From the NCBI RefSeq assembly GCF_001421715.1, contig NZ_LMKP01000041.1:89382-153381 (forward strand): 64,000 bases of DNA. Reading direction: 5' to 3'. The position numbers and the translations under genes are program-made. The notes under the pieces are model-generated. The model was not told the origin of the DNA, made no database searches, and saw only the letters and a program-made list of their open reading frames with translations. This document shows, in pieces, positions 45,734 through 54,286 of this stretch. Source of the stretch: Sphingomonas sp. Leaf22. Lineage in GTDB: Bacteria > Pseudomonadota > Alphaproteobacteria > Sphingomonadales > Sphingomonadaceae. Within the stretch, counting starts at the first letter, position 1; each line of letters begins with the position of its first letter.

Positions 45734-46992
45734 GGGCGGAAAGCTCCTCCCCGCTCCGCGGGGAGGGGGACCGTCAGGAGGACGGTGGAGGGGGATCCCC
45801 GCGCAACGCAGCCGTTGTGGAGCAGGATGCCCCCCTCCACCAGCTTGCGGCTGGTCCCCCTCACCGTGCCGGGGAGGATCTGTTTGGGGCTGCGACCTGC
45901 CCGCGTCTGGTCGTCAAGGTCGGGTCGGCGCTGCTCGTCACCCCTGACGGGCAGGCGCGACGGGAGTGGCTTGCTTCCCTCGTCGCCGACATTGCCGAAC
46001 GTGTCGCCGCGGGCCAGCAGATCGTCATTGTCTCTTCGGGCGCGATCGCGCTCGGTGCGCGACGGCTCGGCCTCACCAAGGGTGGCCGTGCCAGCCTCGA
46101 AGACGCGCAGGCCGCCGCCGCGACCGGGCAGATCGCATTGTCGAGCATCTGGGCCGAACTGCTCGCCAGCCATGGGCTCACGGCGGCGCAATTGCTGGTG
46201 ACGCTGGACGATCTTGAGGATCGTCGCCGCTATCTGAACGTCTCGGCAACGCTCGGGCGGTTGCTGACGCTGGGCGTGGTCCCGGTCGTCAACGAGAATG
46301 ACAGCGTCGCGACCGAGGAAATCCGGTTCGGCGACAACGACCGCCTTGCCGCCCGGGTCGGGGCAGCGGCGCGGGCGAACGGCGTCGTGCTGCTGTCCGA
46401 CATCGACGGCCTGTACGAATCGAACCCGCACAGCAACCCCGACGCCAGGCTGGTCCGCCATGTCGCGCAGATCGATGCGGCGATCATGGGCATGGCCGAC
46501 GGCAAATCATCGTCGGGCATGGGATCGGGCGGGATGGTGTCGAAGGTGGAGGCGGCCCGGATCGCGACCGCCGCCGGGGCCAACCTCGCCATCGCCAGCG
46601 GCCGGATCGACCATCCGCTGGCCACGTTCGGAGAGACGGGCCACGGCACCGTCTTCGCCACCGCCGGCAACGCGCCGGCGCGCAAGGCATGGCTGTCGGG
46701 CGGGCTGACCGATCGCGGGGCGATCCGCATCGATGCCGGCGCGGCCAAGGCGCTTGCGACCGGGCGCAGCCTGCTGGCGGCGGGCGCGGTCGGCGTCGAG
46801 GGCGATTTCGTCCGCGGCGACCTGATCCGTATCGTCGACGCCGACGATCGCACGATCGCACGCGGGCTGGTCGAATATGATGCTGGCGAAGTCGTCCGCA
46901 TTGTTGGCCGGCGCAGTGACGAACTGACCGATCTGCTCGGCTATGCGCCGCGATCGGCGCTGGTCCATCGCAATCATATGGCGCTCCTGTGA
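45718..46992 (+). CDS. proB: Glutamate 5-kinase, with repeat-derived N-terminal extension
   Basis: This 424-aa gene encodes the first enzyme of proline synthesis. The conserved kinase begins only at about residue 59 ([14 protein letters not shown]) and includes [30 protein letters not shown] and [10 protein letters not shown]-terminal PUA domain ([13 protein letters not shown]…[11 protein letters not shown]) ends the protein. ATG 45718 has AGGAA at good spacing and overlaps obgE by 16 nt. The first 50 or so residues are encoded by a 136-bp intergenic repeat (45745-45880). GTG 45817, also inside the repeat, is an alternative start. No start codon exists between the repeat and the kinase. Confidence 0.93.
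   Translation: MVADLGAESSSPLRGEGDRQEDGGGGSPRNAAVVEQDAPLHQLAAGPPHRAGEDLFGAATCPRLVVKVGSALLVTPDGQARREWLASLVADIAERVAAGQQIVIVSSGAIALGARRLGLTKGGRASLEDAQAAAATGQIALSSIWAELLASHGLTAAQLLVTLDDLEDRRRYLNVSATLGRLLTLGVVPVVNENDSVATEEIRFGDNDRLAARVGAAARANGVVLLSDIDGLYESNPHSNPDARLVRHVAQIDAAIMGMADGKSSSGMGSGGMVSKVEAARIATAAGANLAIASGRIDHPLATFGETGHGTVFATAGNAPARKAWLSGGLTDRGAIRIDAGAAKALATGRSLLAAGAVGVEGDFVRGDLIRIVDADDRTIARGLVEYDAGEVVRIVGRRSDELTDLLGYAPRSALVHRNHMALL
45745..45880. repeat. 136-bp palindromic-ended repeat, copy inside proB
   Basis: It runs from TCCTCCCCGCTCCGCGGGGAGG to CCGTGCCGGGGAGGATC, with ends that are inverted repeats of each other and internal pairs such as GGTGGAGGGGG/CCCCCTCCACC. The second copy at 49460-49595 has exactly the same length. 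It is read in frame as part of ProB. Confidence 0.8.
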
Positions 46993-47888
46993 AGACGATG
47001 GCGCTGACCGGCGGGACCGGTTTCGTCGGGCGTCGCGTAATCGCGCAGGCGATCGGTCAGGGCTGGCACGTCCGCGCGCTGACCCGACGGGCCCAGCCTG
47101 CAGAGCCGAACGTCAGCTGGGTACGTGGCGCGCTCGACAAGCCCGCCAGCCTGACCGAACTGGTCGCGCAGGCCGATGTCGTCGTCCATGTCGCCGGCGT
47201 GGTGAGCGCGCCCGACATGGCCAGCTTCACCGCCGGCAATGTCGCGGGCACGCGGGCGATGCTGGATGCGGCGCAGGCGAGCGACGTCCGGCGGTTCGTC
47301 CACGTCTCCTCGCTGTCGGCACGCGAACCGCAGCTTTCCACCTATGGCGCATCAAAACGGGCGGGCGAGGACCTGATCGCGGCCAGCGATCGCGACTGGA
47401 CGATCGTGCGGCCGACCGGGGTGTACGGGCCGGGCGACATGGAGATGCGGGACATGTTCCGCATGGCGCAGAAGGGGCTGGCACTGCTACCGCCGCCGGG
47501 ACGGGTTGCGCTGGTCGCGGTCGACGACCTTGCCCGGTTGCTGCTGACGCTGGCCGACAGCGATGGTCCGGGCGCGATCCTCGAGGTCGACGACGGCAAT
47601 CCGATGAGCCATGCCGAGCTTGCCCGGCTGATCGGCGACGCCGTCGGACAACGGGTGCTGCCGATGCATCTGCCGGCCGGGCTGTTGCGGCTGGGTGCCA
47701 GGCTCGACCAGACCTTGCGCGGATCGGCGGCCAAGCTGACCGAGGATCGGGCGCGCTATCTGGTGCATCCCGACTGGACCGCCGACCCCGCACGGCGTCC
47801 CCCCGCCGCCCTGTGGGAGCCGCGCATCGCGACGGCGCGCGGGCTTGCCGACACCGCGGCATGGTATCGCGCGCACGGTCTGCTATAG
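46989..47888 (+). CDS. NAD-dependent epimerase/dehydratase, candidate ceramide reductase (CerR-like)
   Basis: This 299-aa extended SDR starts at GTG 46989 within the proB stop (GTGA). It has LTGGTGFVGRRVIAQA (GGxGxxG), VHVAGVV, SSLSAREPQLSTYGASKRAGEDL (catalytic Y-x3-K) and RPTGVYGPGDMEMRDMF. Its position directly before the acyl carrier protein and spt genes mirrors the sphingolipid cluster of Caulobacter, where an SDR acts as ceramide reductase. The assignment to sphingolipid synthesis rests on this neighbourhood; the enzyme class itself is clear. Confidence 0.85.
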   Translation: MKTMALTGGTGFVGRRVIAQAIGQGWHVRALTRRAQPAEPNVSWVRGALDKPASLTELVAQADVVVHVAGVVSAPDMASFTAGNVAGTRAMLDAAQASDVRRFVHVSSLSAREPQLSTYGASKRAGEDLIAASDRDWTIVRPTGVYGPGDMEMRDMFRMAQKGLALLPPPGRVALVAVDDLARLLLTLADSDGPGAILEVDDGNPMSHAELARLIGDAVGQRVLPMHLPAGLLRLGARLDQTLRGSAAKLTEDRARYLVHPDWTADPARRPPAALWEPRIATARGLADTAAWYRAHGLL

Positions 47889-47921
47889 CCCCGGCCAAAC
47901 CCGTATTTTGGAAAGACCCGC

Positions 47922-48167
47922 ATGAGCGACCGTGCCGCCACCCTTGCCACCATCACCGGCCTGATCGACCCGTTCAACAAGAAGGGCGTCGCGCTGACCG
48001 AGGCGACGACCTTTGCCGGCGATCTCGAATGGGACAGCCTGACCGTGATGGACTTCGTTGCGGCGGTGGAGGACGAATTCGACATCGTCATCACGATGAA
48101 CATGCAGGCCGATATCGAAACCGTCGGCCAGCTGGCCGATGCCGTCGAAAAGCTCAAGACCGCCTGA
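47922..48167 (+). CDS. Acyl carrier protein dedicated to sphingolipid synthesis (inferred)
   Basis: This 81-aa acyl carrier protein has phosphopantetheine Ser in EWDSLTVMDFVAAVEDEFDI. GGAAAG precedes the ATG. It is separated from spt by 31 bp. In Sphingomonas and Caulobacter a dedicated ACP next to spt supplies the acyl thioester for serine palmitoyltransferase; the same role is inferred here, distinct from the housekeeping AcpP. Confidence 0.9.
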   Translation: MSDRAATLATITGLIDPFNKKGVALTEATTFAGDLEWDSLTVMDFVAAVEDEFDIVITMNMQADIETVGQLADAVEKLKTA

Positions 48168-48198
48168 TCGCCCCGCCCGGCCCCGAAAGACCGAACCG

Positions 48199-49458
48199 AT
48201 GACCGAAGCCGCCGCCACCGCCCACGCCCCGTCCGAGTCGCCCGAAACCGTGGCACCCGAACGCGACCTGATGAGCAAGTTCGATCCGCTGATCGCCGAA
48301 CGCGAGGCGCTGCTCGCCACCGGGGTGCGCGATCCGTTCGCGATCGTGATGGACAAGGTGACGTCGCCGACCCAGGCGGTGATCCGCGGCAAGGACACGA
48401 TCCTGCTCGGCACCTATAATTACATGGGCATGACCTTCGACCCCGACGTGATCGCGGCGGGCAAGAAGGCGTTCGACGAGTTCGGATCGGGCACCACCGG
48501 CAGCCGGGTGCTGAACGGCACCTACGACCCGCACAAGGATTGCGAAGCGGCGCTGCGCGAATTCTATGGCACCGACCACGCCATGGTCTTTTCGACCGGC
48601 TATCAGGCCAATCTGGGCATCATCTCGACGCTGGCCGGCAAGGGCGAATATATCATCCTCGACGCGGACAGCCATGCGTCGATCTATGACGGCTGTTCGC
48701 TCGGTAATGCCGAAATCGTGCGGTTCCGCCACAATTCGGTCGAGGATCTCGACCGGCGACTGGGTCGACTGCCCAAGGAACCGGGCAAGCTGGTCGTGCT
48801 GGAAGGCGTGTATTCCATGCTCGGCGATATCGCGCCGCTGCCCGAAATGGTCGCGGTCGCGAAGAAGCACGGATGCATGGTGCTGGTCGATGAAGCCCAT
48901 GGCATGGGCTTTTTCGGTCCCAATGGCCGCGGCGTGTATGAGGAACAGGGCGTCGAGAAGGACGTCGATTTCGTCGTCGGCACTTTCTCGAAATCGGTCG
49001 GTACCGTCGGCGGTTTCTGCGTGTCGAACCATCCCAAGTTCGACGTGATGCGGCTGGTATGTCGCCCCTATGTGTTCACCGCGTCGCTGCCGCCCTCGGT
49101 CGTCGCGACCGCCGCCACGTCGATCCGCAAGCTGATGCATGCCGGCGACAAGCGCGCGCATCTGTGGCGTAATTCGAAGCGGCTGCATGGCGGGCTGAAG
49201 GACCTCGGTTTCAAGCTCGGCACCGATACACCGCAATCGGCGATCATCGCCGTGATCCTCGAAGATCAGACACAGGCGGTCGCGATGTGGCAGGCGCTGC
49301 TCGATGGCGGGCTGTACGTCAACATGGCCCGCCCGCCCGCGACCCCGGCGGGTACGTTCCTGCTGCGCTGTTCGCTCTGCGCCGAACATAGCGCCGAGCA
49401 GGTCGAGACGATTCTGGGGATGTTCGAGGCGGCCGGTAAGGCGGTCGGCGTTCTCTAA
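48199..49458 (+). CDS. spt: Serine palmitoyltransferase
   Basis: This 419-aa soluble PLP enzyme of the alpha-oxoamine synthase family condenses L-serine with an acyl thioester to 3-ketodihydrosphingosine, the committed step of sphingolipid synthesis. The PLP lysine is in GTFSKSVGTVGGF at residue 265, the position in the well-studied Sphingomonas enzyme. ILLGTYNYMGMTF, LDADSHASIYDG and VLVDEAHGMGFFG supply substrate and cofactor contacts. ATG 48199 (MTEAA…) matches that enzyme's start. It is the strongest taxonomic marker in the window. A repeat element follows the stop. Confidence 0.97.
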   Translation: MTEAAATAHAPSESPETVAPERDLMSKFDPLIAEREALLATGVRDPFAIVMDKVTSPTQAVIRGKDTILLGTYNYMGMTFDPDVIAAGKKAFDEFGSGTTGSRVLNGTYDPHKDCEAALREFYGTDHAMVFSTGYQANLGIISTLAGKGEYIILDADSHASIYDGCSLGNAEIVRFRHNSVEDLDRRLGRLPKEPGKLVVLEGVYSMLGDIAPLPEMVAVAKKHGCMVLVDEAHGMGFFGPNGRGVYEEQGVEKDVDFVVGTFSKSVGTVGGFCVSNHPKFDVMRLVCRPYVFTASLPPSVVATAATSIRKLMHAGDKRAHLWRNSKRLHGGLKDLGFKLGTDTPQSAIIAVILEDQTQAVAMWQALLDGGLYVNMARPPATPAGTFLLRCSLCAEHSAEQVETILGMFEAAGKAVGVL

Positions 49459-49459
49459 A

Positions 49460-49595
49460 TCCTACCCGCTCGCGGGGAGGGGGACCATCGGCAGGATGGT
49501 GGAGCGGGTTTGCGGCACACGCAACCTTGGCGTTCGCGGCCCGCCCCCTCCACCACCGCTGCGCGGCGGTCCCCCTCCCCGTGCCGGGGAGGATC
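49460..49595. repeat. 136-bp palindromic-ended repeat, intergenic copy
   Basis: This copy lies between spt and the LptF-like gene, with the same length and plan as 45745-45880. It shares CGCGGGGAGGGGGACC near the left end and CCGTGCCGGGGAGGATC at the right end; the centre has diverged. It is not translated in a recognised gene. Confidence 0.8.
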
Positions 49596-49640
49596 GCTAA
49601 GGACTAGCTTCCCTCCGCACCTTCGCTATAGCCTTCGCCC

Positions 49641-50834
49641 ATGCCATCGATCGATCGCTACATGGCCCGGCTGATCGCGGTGCCGCTATTCTCCACGCTG
49701 CTGATTTCGGCGATGCTGCTCGTCCTCGACCGGATGCTGCGGCTGTTCGATTTCGTCGCGGCGGAGGGCGGCCCGGTCAGCGTCGTGTGGCGGATGCTGG
49801 CGAACCTGCTGCCCGAATATCTGGGGCTCGGCATCCCGATCGGGTTGATGCTCGGCATCCTACTCGCCTTTCGCAAACTGGCCACCTCGTCGGAGCTGGA
49901 CGTGATGCTCGGCGTGGGCATGAGCTATTGGCGGCTGCTCCGCGTCCCGTTCATCTACGCCACGATATTGGCGGCGGCGAACCTCGCCATCGTCGGCTAT
50001 GTCCAGCCGCTGGCGCGCTATAATTACGAAGCGCTGCGCTTCGAACTGCGCACCGGCGCGCTCGGTGCGTCGATCAAGGTCGGCGAATTCACCAAGCTCG
50101 GCGAGCGGATGACGCTGCGGATCGAGGAAAGCCGCGACTCCGGGGCCGATCTGCGGGGCATCTTCGTGCAGGCGAGCCGTCCCAACGGCCAGTGGCTGGG
50201 CGTCACCGCCGAACGGGGCCAGTTCCTGCGCACCGACGATCCCAATACGATCATCTTTCGCCTGACCAACGGCACGTTGATCCACAACGCCCCCGATTTC
50301 CGCGTGCCCCGCACGCTGACCTTCACCGCCCATGATCTGCCGATCGATCTGCCCAAGTTCGGCAATTTCCGTCCCCGCGGCGGGCGCGATCTCGAACAGA
50401 CGCTGCCGCAACTGGCCATTGCCGGGCATAATCCGAAGGTCAGCGAAGAGGATCGCGACGCCGCGCGGGCGAATTTTCACTTCCGGCTGGCGGAGGTGGC
50501 GACGATGTTCCTGCTGCCGATGCTGGCGCTGGCGCTGGGCGTGCCGCCGAAACGGTCGTCGTCGGCGCTGGGCGTATTCCTGTCGATCGTGATGATCGTG
50601 ACCTATCACAAGATCAACGAATATGGCGAAGCGGTCGGCGGGCTGGGTCGGATCGATCCGATCATCGCGCTGTGGGTGCCGTTCCTGCTGTTCGCGGCGC
50701 TGGTGTTCCGCCTGTATTGGGTGATCGCGCGCGTGCCGGGCGGCGAACCGATCGGCGGTCTGGAACGGGGTGCCGCCAAGATCGGCAAGTTCATCGGCCG
50801 CTATCTGCCCGGCCGGCGCAAGGCCGCCGCCTGA
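49641..50834 (+). CDS. LptF/LptG (YjgP/YjgQ) family permease, first of pair
   Basis: This 397-aa protein has membrane segments near the N-terminus (FSTLLISAMLLVLDRML), in the middle (YLGLGIPIGLMLGILLAF, FIYATILAAANLAIVGYV) and near the C-terminus (VATMFLLPMLALALGV, IIALWVPFLLFAALVF). A periplasmic beta-jellyroll (about residues 130-270) lies between them. This is the LptF/G architecture of the ABC exporter that extracts LPS from the inner membrane. The location inside a sphingolipid gene group suggests that the cargo may be glycosphingolipid. No Shine-Dalgarno sequence is obvious. Confidence 0.88.
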   Translation: MPSIDRYMARLIAVPLFSTLLISAMLLVLDRMLRLFDFVAAEGGPVSVVWRMLANLLPEYLGLGIPIGLMLGILLAFRKLATSSELDVMLGVGMSYWRLLRVPFIYATILAAANLAIVGYVQPLARYNYEALRFELRTGALGASIKVGEFTKLGERMTLRIEESRDSGADLRGIFVQASRPNGQWLGVTAERGQFLRTDDPNTIIFRLTNGTLIHNAPDFRVPRTLTFTAHDLPIDLPKFGNFRPRGGRDLEQTLPQLAIAGHNPKVSEEDRDAARANFHFRLAEVATMFLLPMLALALGVPPKRSSSALGVFLSIVMIVTYHKINEYGEAVGGLGRIDPIIALWVPFLLFAALVFRLYWVIARVPGGEPIGGLERGAAKIGKFIGRYLPGRRKAAA

Positions 50835-51925
50835 TGCGCGCCATCTTTCCCTCGACCACGGTCGCGATCTACATGGCGCGGCTGTTCCTCGTCCGCACCT
50901 TCGCGATCCTGTTCGCGCTGGTGCTGGTGCTGCAGGCGCTCGACCTGTTGTCCGAAAGCGGCAAGATCCTTGCCCAGCCGGGTAACGGCCAGGCCGAAAT
51001 CCTCCGCTACATCTCGCTGCGCGCGCCGCAGATCGTCGCGCGGTTCCTGCCCTTCTCGGTGCTGCTCGGTACGATCCTGACGCTGACCCAGCTGAACCAG
51101 AATAGCGAGATCATCAGCCTGAAGGCCGCTGGCCTGTCGGCGCATCAGGTCCTTGCCCCGCTGATCCTCGCCAGCTTCGGCGTGGCCGCGCTGTCGTTCG
51201 TGTTCAACGAACGGGTCGTGGCGCGGGCGACGGCGACGCTGACCGTGTGGGACGATGTCGATTACGGACCGATGCCGGTCGATCGCGGCGACCGCACCAA
51301 TGTGTGGGTTCGCGACGGCAATAACCTGATCCAGGTGGCCCGCGTGGCCGGGCGCGGCGAACAGACCCGGTTGCGCGGGATCACCGTCTATAACCGCGAA
51401 GGCTCGTCGCTGCGCGAACTCGTCACCGCCAGCAGCGGCTGGCGCGAAAACGGTGCGTGGCGGATCGAGAATGCCGAACGCTTCACCGTCGTGACCGGAG
51501 TCCGCGAACGGCTGGGCACGTTGCGCATCGCCGGTGGCGTGCGCCCGGACCAGTTCACGCTCCAGAATGTCGACCCCGACGGCCTGTCCTTCGCCCAGTT
51601 ATCGCGCGCGATCGACGATCTGGTCGAGGCCGGCCGCCCGACCAAGGCGCTCGAAGGCGCGCTGTGGCACAAGCTGTCAGGACCATTGTCGGCGGTGCTG
51701 ATGCCGTTGCTCGCCGCGGTCGCCGCGTTCGGCGTCGCGCGGTCGGGAAAATTGTTCGTGCGCGCAGTCATTGGCATGGCGCTTGGCTTTACCTATTTCG
51801 TGGCGGATAATTTTGCGTTGGCGATGGGCAACCTTGGTGCCTATCCGCCGTTCCTTGCGGCATGGGCACCGTTTCTGCTGTTCTTCCTGATCGGCGAGGC
51901 GGTGCTGATACGAACCGAGGAATGA
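50834..51925 (+). CDS. LptG-like permease, second of pair
   Basis: This 363-aa protein starts at ATG 50834, sharing a base with the previous stop. Same architecture: TVAIYMARLFLVRTFAILFALVLVLQAL, ARFLPFSVLLGTILTLTQLNQNSEIISLKAAGLSAHQVL (coupling helix region), a jellyroll, and terminal membrane segments. Together with the preceding gene it would form the heterodimeric membrane part of an Lpt-type transporter. The ATPase and bridge proteins are not in the window. Confidence 0.9.
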   Translation: MRAIFPSTTVAIYMARLFLVRTFAILFALVLVLQALDLLSESGKILAQPGNGQAEILRYISLRAPQIVARFLPFSVLLGTILTLTQLNQNSEIISLKAAGLSAHQVLAPLILASFGVAALSFVFNERVVARATATLTVWDDVDYGPMPVDRGDRTNVWVRDGNNLIQVARVAGRGEQTRLRGITVYNREGSSLRELVTASSGWRENGAWRIENAERFTVVTGVRERLGTLRIAGGVRPDQFTLQNVDPDGLSFAQLSRAIDDLVEAGRPTKALEGALWHKLSGPLSAVLMPLLAAVAAFGVARSGKLFVRAVIGMALGFTYFVADNFALAMGNLGAYPPFLAAWAPFLLFFLIGEAVLIRTEE

Positions 51926-52019
51926 CGCAGGATCGTCGTACTTTGGCCGCAAATCATCCCCAGATGCGGACGATGCGCGGTTGCGCCCGGTAGGTGAATG
52001 AGTTGAGGAAGTTGGCCCG

Positions 52020-52778
52020 ATGAACGCGATCACCGAGAAGCAGGGCTTCTGGAAGAAGTCGCACCATCTCGACAAGATGACCTTCAGGGAACTTGTCGGC
52101 GCGTATTTTCAGTATCCGGCGATCATCGCGTATATCGCGTTGTCGTTCGTCGCGATCGGTCTGTTCGTTTGGTCGCCTGCGCCGTTGGTGCCGACGCTGG
52201 TATCGGTCGGGGTCGCGATCGTCGCCTATCCGCTCGTGTGGTACGTGCTGCACCGCTGGGTGTTGCATTCCAACTGGATGTTCAAGATCTCTCCGCTTGC
52301 CGCGACGTGGAAGCGGATCCATTACGACCACCATCAGGACCCAAATCACCTCGAGGTGCTGTTCGGTGCGCTGCACACGACCCTGCCCGCGATCGCCATC
52401 GCGACCGCGCCGATCGGCTATCTGATCGGCGGGTTCGGCGGTTCGATGGCGGCACTGGCGACCGGTCTGCTAACGACCTGCTTCTACGAATTCTGCCATT
52501 GCATCCAGCATCTGGCCTACAAGCCGAAGAACAAGCTGCTGATCGCATGGAAGCGCAAGCACATGGCGCATCACTTTCATGACGAGCACGGCAATTTCGG
52601 CATCACCAACTTCTTCTGGGACAAGGTTTTCGGGACGCACTACGAACGGTCGGAGCGTCCGGAAAAGAGCGCGACGGTCTTCAACCTAGGCTATACCGAG
52701 GATGTCGCAAAGAAATATCCCAAGGTTGCCGAATTGTCGGGTGGTGTCGCCAAGGGGCACCCCCGCTATCGCGGATGA
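52020..52778 (+). CDS. Fatty acid hydroxylase / sterol desaturase family enzyme
   Basis: This 252-aa membrane di-iron enzyme has the histidine boxes LHRWVLH, HYDHHQDPNH, HCIQH and HMAHHFHDEHGNFG, and four hydrophobic segments. GAGGAAG precedes the ATG. Given its place between the Lpt-type permeases and the GNAT-fold acyltransferase, it is a good candidate for hydroxylating a sphingolipid chain (the 2-hydroxy acyl group known in Sphingomonas glycosphingolipids). The family could equally act on carotenoids, so the substrate is inference. Confidence 0.85.
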   Translation: MNAITEKQGFWKKSHHLDKMTFRELVGAYFQYPAIIAYIALSFVAIGLFVWSPAPLVPTLVSVGVAIVAYPLVWYVLHRWVLHSNWMFKISPLAATWKRIHYDHHQDPNHLEVLFGALHTTLPAIAIATAPIGYLIGGFGGSMAALATGLLTTCFYEFCHCIQHLAYKPKNKLLIAWKRKHMAHHFHDEHGNFGITNFFWDKVFGTHYERSERPEKSATVFNLGYTEDVAKKYPKVAELSGGVAKGHPRYRG

Positions 52779-52804
52779 CCGATTTGTCATTTGAAGTTTG
52801 ACAC

Positions 52805-52836
52805 GGGGCGGCGCATTGCCGCCCCGCTGCGTTTTG
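52805..52836 (+). terminator. Probable terminator or attenuator hairpin
   Basis: GGGGCGGC (52805-52812) and GCCGCCCC (52818-52825) form a perfect 8-bp stem with a 5-nt loop, followed by GCTGCGTTTT. It lies 27 bp after the hydroxylase stop and only 10 bp before the next ATG, so it could attenuate read-through into that gene. Confidence 0.55.
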
Positions 52837-52845
52837 GGGGAAACC

Positions 52846-53994
52846 ATGTCGATCACCATCCGTCCGGTCGTTACCGCTGCCGATCGTAAGGCGTTCATTG
52901 CCTTGCCCTATCGACTTTATGCCAACGACCCGCATTGGGTGCCGCCGCTGAAGAGCGAGGTCGCGGCGACGATCGATCCCAAAAAGAACGGCTGGTTCAG
53001 CCATGCCGAGGGACAGTTGTTCGTCGCCGAGCGCGACGGCAGGGTCGTCGGGCGGGTGTCGGCGCATATCGACACGCTGGCGCTGACCATGCCGACGGAC
53101 AAGGGCTTCGGCCCCGGTGTCGGCTTTTGGGGGATGTTCGAGGCCGAGGACGAGGCGATGGCCAAGGTTCTGATCGCGCAGGCCGAGCAGTGGCTGCGGG
53201 AAAAGGGCATGACCCGGGCGATCGGTCCGTGCGCGCTGTCGATCTGGGAAGAGCCGGGCTTGCTGATCAAGGGGCATGACCACAGCCCGACCGTGCTGAT
53301 GGGCCATCACCTGCCGCAATATCAGGGCTGGATCGAGCATGCCGGGTATGCGCCGGTGAAGCAGCTGGTAACGTACGAGCTGGACATCACCGGAGATTTT
53401 CCGCCGATCGTCCAGCGCATCGTCGCTGCCGGGGAAAAGAACGACCGGATCCGCATCCGGCGCGTCAATAAGGCGAAGTTCGCCGACGAGGCGACGATCA
53501 TCCTGCGGATCCTGAACGATGCGTGGTCGGACAATTGGGGCTTCGTCCCGCTGACCCAGCCGGAGGTCGACGATGTCGGCAAGAAGCTGAAGCCGTTGGT
53601 GTTCGAGGATTTGATCCGGATCGCCGAGCTGGACGGCGAACCGGTCGCGTTCATGATTACCCTGCCCGACATGAACGAACCGCTCAAACCCATGGGCGGA
53701 TCGCTGCTGCCGTTCAACTGGCTGAAACTGCTGCTGTGGCTGCGCGCGCCCAAGGCGCGGACGATGCGCGTGCCGTTGATGGGGGTGGTCAAGCGGTTGC
53801 AGGCGTCGCGTATGGCGAGCCAACTGGCCTTCATGATGATCGAATATATCCGCCGCGATGCGGTGGCCAAGTTCGGCGCGACCCGTGGCGAGATCGGCTG
53901 GGTGCTCGACGACAATCAGGGCATGAACGCGATCGCCACGACCATCGATAGCAAGATCAACCGCGTCTATCAGATGTACGAACGCACCCTTTGA
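52846..53994 (+). CDS. GNAT-fold acyltransferase, candidate bacterial ceramide synthase
   Basis: This 382-aa protein starts at ATG 52846 with GGGGGAAA upstream. The N-terminal half (YRLYANDPHWVPPLKSEV, FVAERDGRVVGRVSAHID, GFWGMFEAEDEAMAKVL, IGPCALSIWEEPGLLIKG) is of the large GNAT-superfamily type. The C-terminal half includes AFMITLPDMNEPLKPMGGSLLPF. In Caulobacter a GNAT-superfamily protein in the sphingolipid cluster was identified as the bacterial ceramide synthase. The same role is proposed here from neighbourhood and general form; I could not align the two. Confidence 0.75.
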   Translation: MSITIRPVVTAADRKAFIALPYRLYANDPHWVPPLKSEVAATIDPKKNGWFSHAEGQLFVAERDGRVVGRVSAHIDTLALTMPTDKGFGPGVGFWGMFEAEDEAMAKVLIAQAEQWLREKGMTRAIGPCALSIWEEPGLLIKGHDHSPTVLMGHHLPQYQGWIEHAGYAPVKQLVTYELDITGDFPPIVQRIVAAGEKNDRIRIRRVNKAKFADEATIILRILNDAWSDNWGFVPLTQPEVDDVGKKLKPLVFEDLIRIAELDGEPVAFMITLPDMNEPLKPMGGSLLPFNWLKLLLWLRAPKARTMRVPLMGVVKRLQASRMASQLAFMMIEYIRRDAVAKFGATRGEIGWVLDDNQGMNAIATTIDSKINRVYQMYERTL

Positions 53995-54039
53995 CGATGA
54001 CAGCCGCCGGGCGACCCACCCCGGCGGCAATCGTCATCG
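53995..54039. terminator. Bidirectional terminator
   Basis: CGATGAC (53995-54001) with GTCATCG (54033-54039) and, inside, GCCGCCGG (54003-54010) with CCGGCGGC (54021-54028) make a long hairpin filling exactly the 46-bp gap between the stops of two convergent genes. Confidence 0.75.
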
Positions 54040-54040
54040 A

Positions 54041-54262
54041 TCATCCGCGTGTCAGTACCAGGACGGGGTCGAAGCCGCGGGCGCGCCATTCGTCACGCGT
54101 CCGGCAGATCTTGCCCTTTTGCAGCGACCCCTCGCGGCGGTCGATAATGCAGTAACGCTTGGCGCGTGGCGCGGCGGCGACCGGCGTGGTGGCTTGCGTT
54201 GCCGGTTCGACGACCGGTGCGGTGGCGGCGAACAGTGCGGTGAGCAGCGTTGCGATCATCAT
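54041..54262 (-). CDS. Small exported Cys-pair protein
   Basis: This 73-aa protein has a signal peptide (MMIATLLTALFAATAPVVEPA) and a mature part RYCIIDRREGSL, GKICRTRDEWRARGFDP. The two cysteines can form a disulfide in the periplasm. It shares the pattern RYC-x(n)-(I)C-(K)TR-x-x-W-x-x-x-G with the upstream gene at 54287-54601, so the two are tandem paralogs. This small family is familiar in sphingomonads without a known function. Confidence 0.78.
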   Translation of the reverse strand: MMIATLLTALFAATAPVVEPATQATTPVAAAPRAKRYCIIDRREGSLQKGKICRTRDEWRARGFDPVLVLTRG

Positions 54263-54286
54263 GGTCTTCCCTCCCGTTCGGTACGA

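Noticed and set aside
52798..52845. Extended N-terminus for the GNAT-fold acyltransferase
   Set aside because: The extension is encoded by a perfect GC hairpin and lacks a ribosome-binding site; ATG 52846 has GGGGGAAA upstream.
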